Positions 4,618 through 6,211 of a stretch of 6,211 bases of DNA are shown piece after piece. Origin of the DNA: Actinomycetes bacterium (GTDB lineage Bacteria > Actinomycetota > Acidimicrobiia > Acidimicrobiales > JAMCPL01); assembly GCA_021846725.1 (NCBI GenBank), contig JAJZWK010000087.1:1-6211 (forward strand), read 5' to 3'. Every line of letters begins with the position of its first letter. Position 1 is the stretch's first letter. The notes under the pieces are model-generated. The model did not search any database and was not told where the DNA came from. It was given only the letters and a program-made list of their open reading frames with translations. The position numbers and the translations under genes are program-made.

Positions 4618-6211
4618 TACCAAATAATGCGCGGCACCCGAGATAAACATGTCTACTTCATCGCGAAGCAAATTGTTCATTGCCAACTCGGGATCACGAG
4701 ATACCAGATCTACAGCTACCGAGCGTGCCTTGTCTACAAACTCTCTATCCACCCGTCTCAGCGTAGCCAACTTGAAGCCACTCCTCCCAGCCTGGCGGGT
4801 ACCCAGTATCGCGCCCTCCCCGCGTATATCCATATCCATCTCTGCCAATTCGAATCCGTCTGTAGTAGATGCAAATGCCTCCAAACGCCTCTCCCCATCT
4901 TTTGTGGTCGGGTTGCCTATTGCATAGCACCAGGCAGGCAGGTCGGAGCGTCCTACTCTACCGCGCAACTGATGGAGTTGGGAAAGACCAAATCTTTCAG
5001 CACTCTCAATCACCATTACGGTAGCATTCGGCACATCCACTCCTACCTCGATAACCGTCGTAGAAACCAGCACTCTCACATCACCTGCCTTGAACCTCTC
5101 CATGATCTCAGCCTTGGTGTTTGCGGGTAGCTGGCCATGCATGACCCCAATATCCACGCCAGAGAGTGGTCCCGTTGCCAACTTATCCAATTCTTGGGCG
5201 GTAGATGTAGCTTCAAGTCGTTCATTGTCGTCAATCAGAGGACAGACTACATAAGCATTGTGACCAGCCTCCACCTCTGAGCGCACTCTCTCCCATACTC
5301 CTGCCTCATCTCGGGAATCTCTTACCCATATGGTATGCACAGGACGGCGACCTTTTGGCATTTCACTCATTACCGTCTGATCAAGATCTCCGAATATTGC
5401 AAGCGCAGCAGTACGCGGTATCGGGGTAGCAGTCATGACCAATACATCGGGATCATGGCTTCCGGAATCTACCCCCTTACCCCTTATAGACAATCGCTGC
5501 TCCACACCAAACCGGTGCTGCTCGTCCACCACCACTACGCCCAGATTGTTGAAGGATACCGCCTGACCAAGCAAAGCATGAGTGCCAACGACAATGTCGA
5601 CTCTACCGTCTGCAATATCATCGAGTACCCGTCTTCGATGAGTTGCCGACATGCGACCAGTGAGCAGTTGTATTTCGAGAGGGCGCATTCCCCCTATTAC
5701 ACCATCATCATAGACAAGTATCTCGCCCATAAGCGAGCGCAATGAAATAAGGTGCTGCTCTGCCAGTACTTCAGTCGGTGCCATGAGCGCAGCCTGATAA
5801 CCGCCCTGTACCCCGATCAACATCGCTGCAGCAGCCACAACAGTCTTTCCGGAACCTACGTCACCCTGTAAAAGCCTATGCATAGGAAGACTGCCTGACA
5901 TGTCCTTAGCTATATCATATAGAGCATTCAACTGCGACTCGGTAAGTTCAAATGGGAGTCCACGCAAAAAAGAGCTCACGATACTGCTATCCGCACCTAT
6001 GTCGCCCTTTCCGTCGACGATTTTATCCCTTTCAATGCCAGCACTGTTGCCAGCACTGTTGCCAGCACTGTTGTCAGCATCATTTCCGCTGGTATCTAAA
6101 GTACCATCACCAACAATACCGCTACCCCCATTGCCAACATCCAAAGCACTGCCAACGACACCATGGTCTATGAAGTCATGTTCGTCGATCCCCTCACGAT
6201 CGCCTATACCT
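4609..6211 (-). CDS. recG: ATP-dependent DNA helicase RecG, C-terminal 533 residues (5' end outside window)
   Basis: RecG is a monomeric superfamily 2 helicase that remodels stalled replication forks and branches Holliday junctions. The visible part holds the whole helicase core. Numbering from the window edge, about 80 low-complexity residues come first, then FLRGLPFELTESQ (about 81-93), Walker A GDVGSGKT (116-123), APTEVLAEQH (144-153), the DEQH box (229-232), TATPIPR (260-266), VMHGQL, VSTTVIEVGVDVP and QLRGRVGRS (414-422). The C-terminal RGEGAILGTRQAG and DPELAMNNLL...HYLVSG match the normal RecG end, so the stop at 4609 is natural. The frame stays open to base 6210, and the N-terminal wedge (OB-fold) domain must lie beyond the edge. 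The Gly/Asp/Asn/Ser-rich stretch just before the helicase core is unusually long, with a tandem NSAG repeat, and appears to be an expanded linker between wedge and motor. Confidence 0.97.
   Translation of the reverse strand, partial: GIGDREGIDEHDFIDHGVVGSALDVGNGGSGIVGDGTLDTSGNDADNSAGNSAGNSAGIERDKIVDGKGDIGADSSIVSSFLRGLPFELTESQLNALYDIAKDMSGSLPMHRLLQGDVGSGKTVVAAAAMLIGVQGGYQAALMAPTEVLAEQHLISLRSLMGEILVYDDGVIGGMRPLEIQLLTGRMSATHRRRVLDDIADGRVDIVVGTHALLGQAVSFNNLGVVVVDEQHRFGVEQRLSIRGKGVDSGSHDPDVLVMTATPIPRTAALAIFGDLDQTVMSEMPKGRRPVHTIWVRDSRDEAGVWERVRSEVEAGHNAYVVCPLIDDNERLEATSTAQELDKLATGPLSGVDIGVMHGQLPANTKAEIMERFKAGDVRVLVSTTVIEVGVDVPNATVMVIESAERFGLSQLHQLRGRVGRSDLPAWCYAIGNPTTKDGERRLEAFASTTDGFELAEMDMDIRGEGAILGTRQAGRSGFKLATLRRVDREFVDKARSVAVDLVSRDPELAMNNLLRDEVDMFISGAAHYLVSG
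6037..6084 (-). repeat. 12-bp tandem repeat in the recG linker
   Basis: GCCAGCACTGTT occurs three times without a mismatch (6037-6048, 6049-6060, 6061-6072), followed by a diverged fourth unit GTCAGCATCATT (6073-6084). On the coding strand the units read NDAD then NSAG three times, in the low-complexity stretch before the RecG helicase domain. Confidence 0.95.

Noticed and set aside
4627..5130. Long plus-strand open frame opposite recG (167 codons)
   Set aside because: It lies antisense to conserved RecG motifs, the product has no recognisable family features, and it shows no ribosome site. The same holds for plus-strand frames at 237-692, 2359-2838 and 5335-5745.
6142..6144. TTG as a start codon of a 511-residue RecG
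   Set aside because: The frame stays open upstream to the window edge, and the RecG wedge domain is still missing, so the gene begins outside the window.

Overview
The window carries a block of conserved bacterial housekeeping genes, nearly all on the minus strand. In order of transcription (right to left) they are recG (5' end outside the window), rsmD, coaD, a DivIVA-domain coiled-coil gene resembling mycobacterial sepIVA, yceD (DUF177), rpmF (ribosomal protein L32) and plsX. At the far left, the last 41 codons of an unidentified plus-strand gene run convergently toward plsX. The order coaD / DivIVA-like protein / DUF177 / rpmF is typical of Actinomycetota. The protein sequences (PlsX, CoaD with VKGLR, the SepIVA-like protein ending in FFDQD) look most like the class Acidimicrobiia, although base composition is only about half G+C by eye, low for that group. 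The taxonomic call is an inference from remembered family sequences, not from a search.

Layout by position: 3-128 (+) tail of a coiled-coil protein, possibly flagellar cap FliD; 188-1204 (-) plsX; 1205-1384 (-) rpmF, a 59-residue gene; 1434-2036 (-) yceD; 2055-3158 (-) sepIVA-like; 3155-3640 (-) coaD; 3641-3795 intergenic, with a structured palindrome that resembles the 3' end of IS200/IS605-type TnpB elements; 3796-4518 (-) rsmD; 4519-4608 spacer filled by a 15-bp tandem repeat; 4609-6211 (-) recG, open at the window edge.

The genes are packed like one or two operons. coaD and the sepIVA-like gene share an ATGA overlap, plsX starts on the base right after the rpmF stop, and yceD follows sepIVA by 18 bases. 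The largest gap (155 bases, rsmD to coaD) is where the palindrome sits and is the most likely place for a second promoter or a processing site. The functions fall into replication-fork rescue (RecG), ribosome assembly (RsmD, L32, probably YceD), coenzyme A supply (CoaD), phospholipid synthesis (PlsX) and septum or envelope growth (SepIVA-like), which are all growth-linked.

The most unusual aspect is a set of short tandem repeats, all with unit lengths divisible by three, inside or beside conserved genes: 12 bp in the recG linker, 15 bp across the recG stop codon, 18 bp in rsmD and 18 bp in the sepIVA tail. They make poorly conserved linkers longer while sparing the catalytic cores. The 15-bp array also creates an open frame that bridges recG and rsmD and ends in an ATGA overlap with rsmD. 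I found no complete mobile element, CRISPR array, RNA gene or convincing new multi-gene system.
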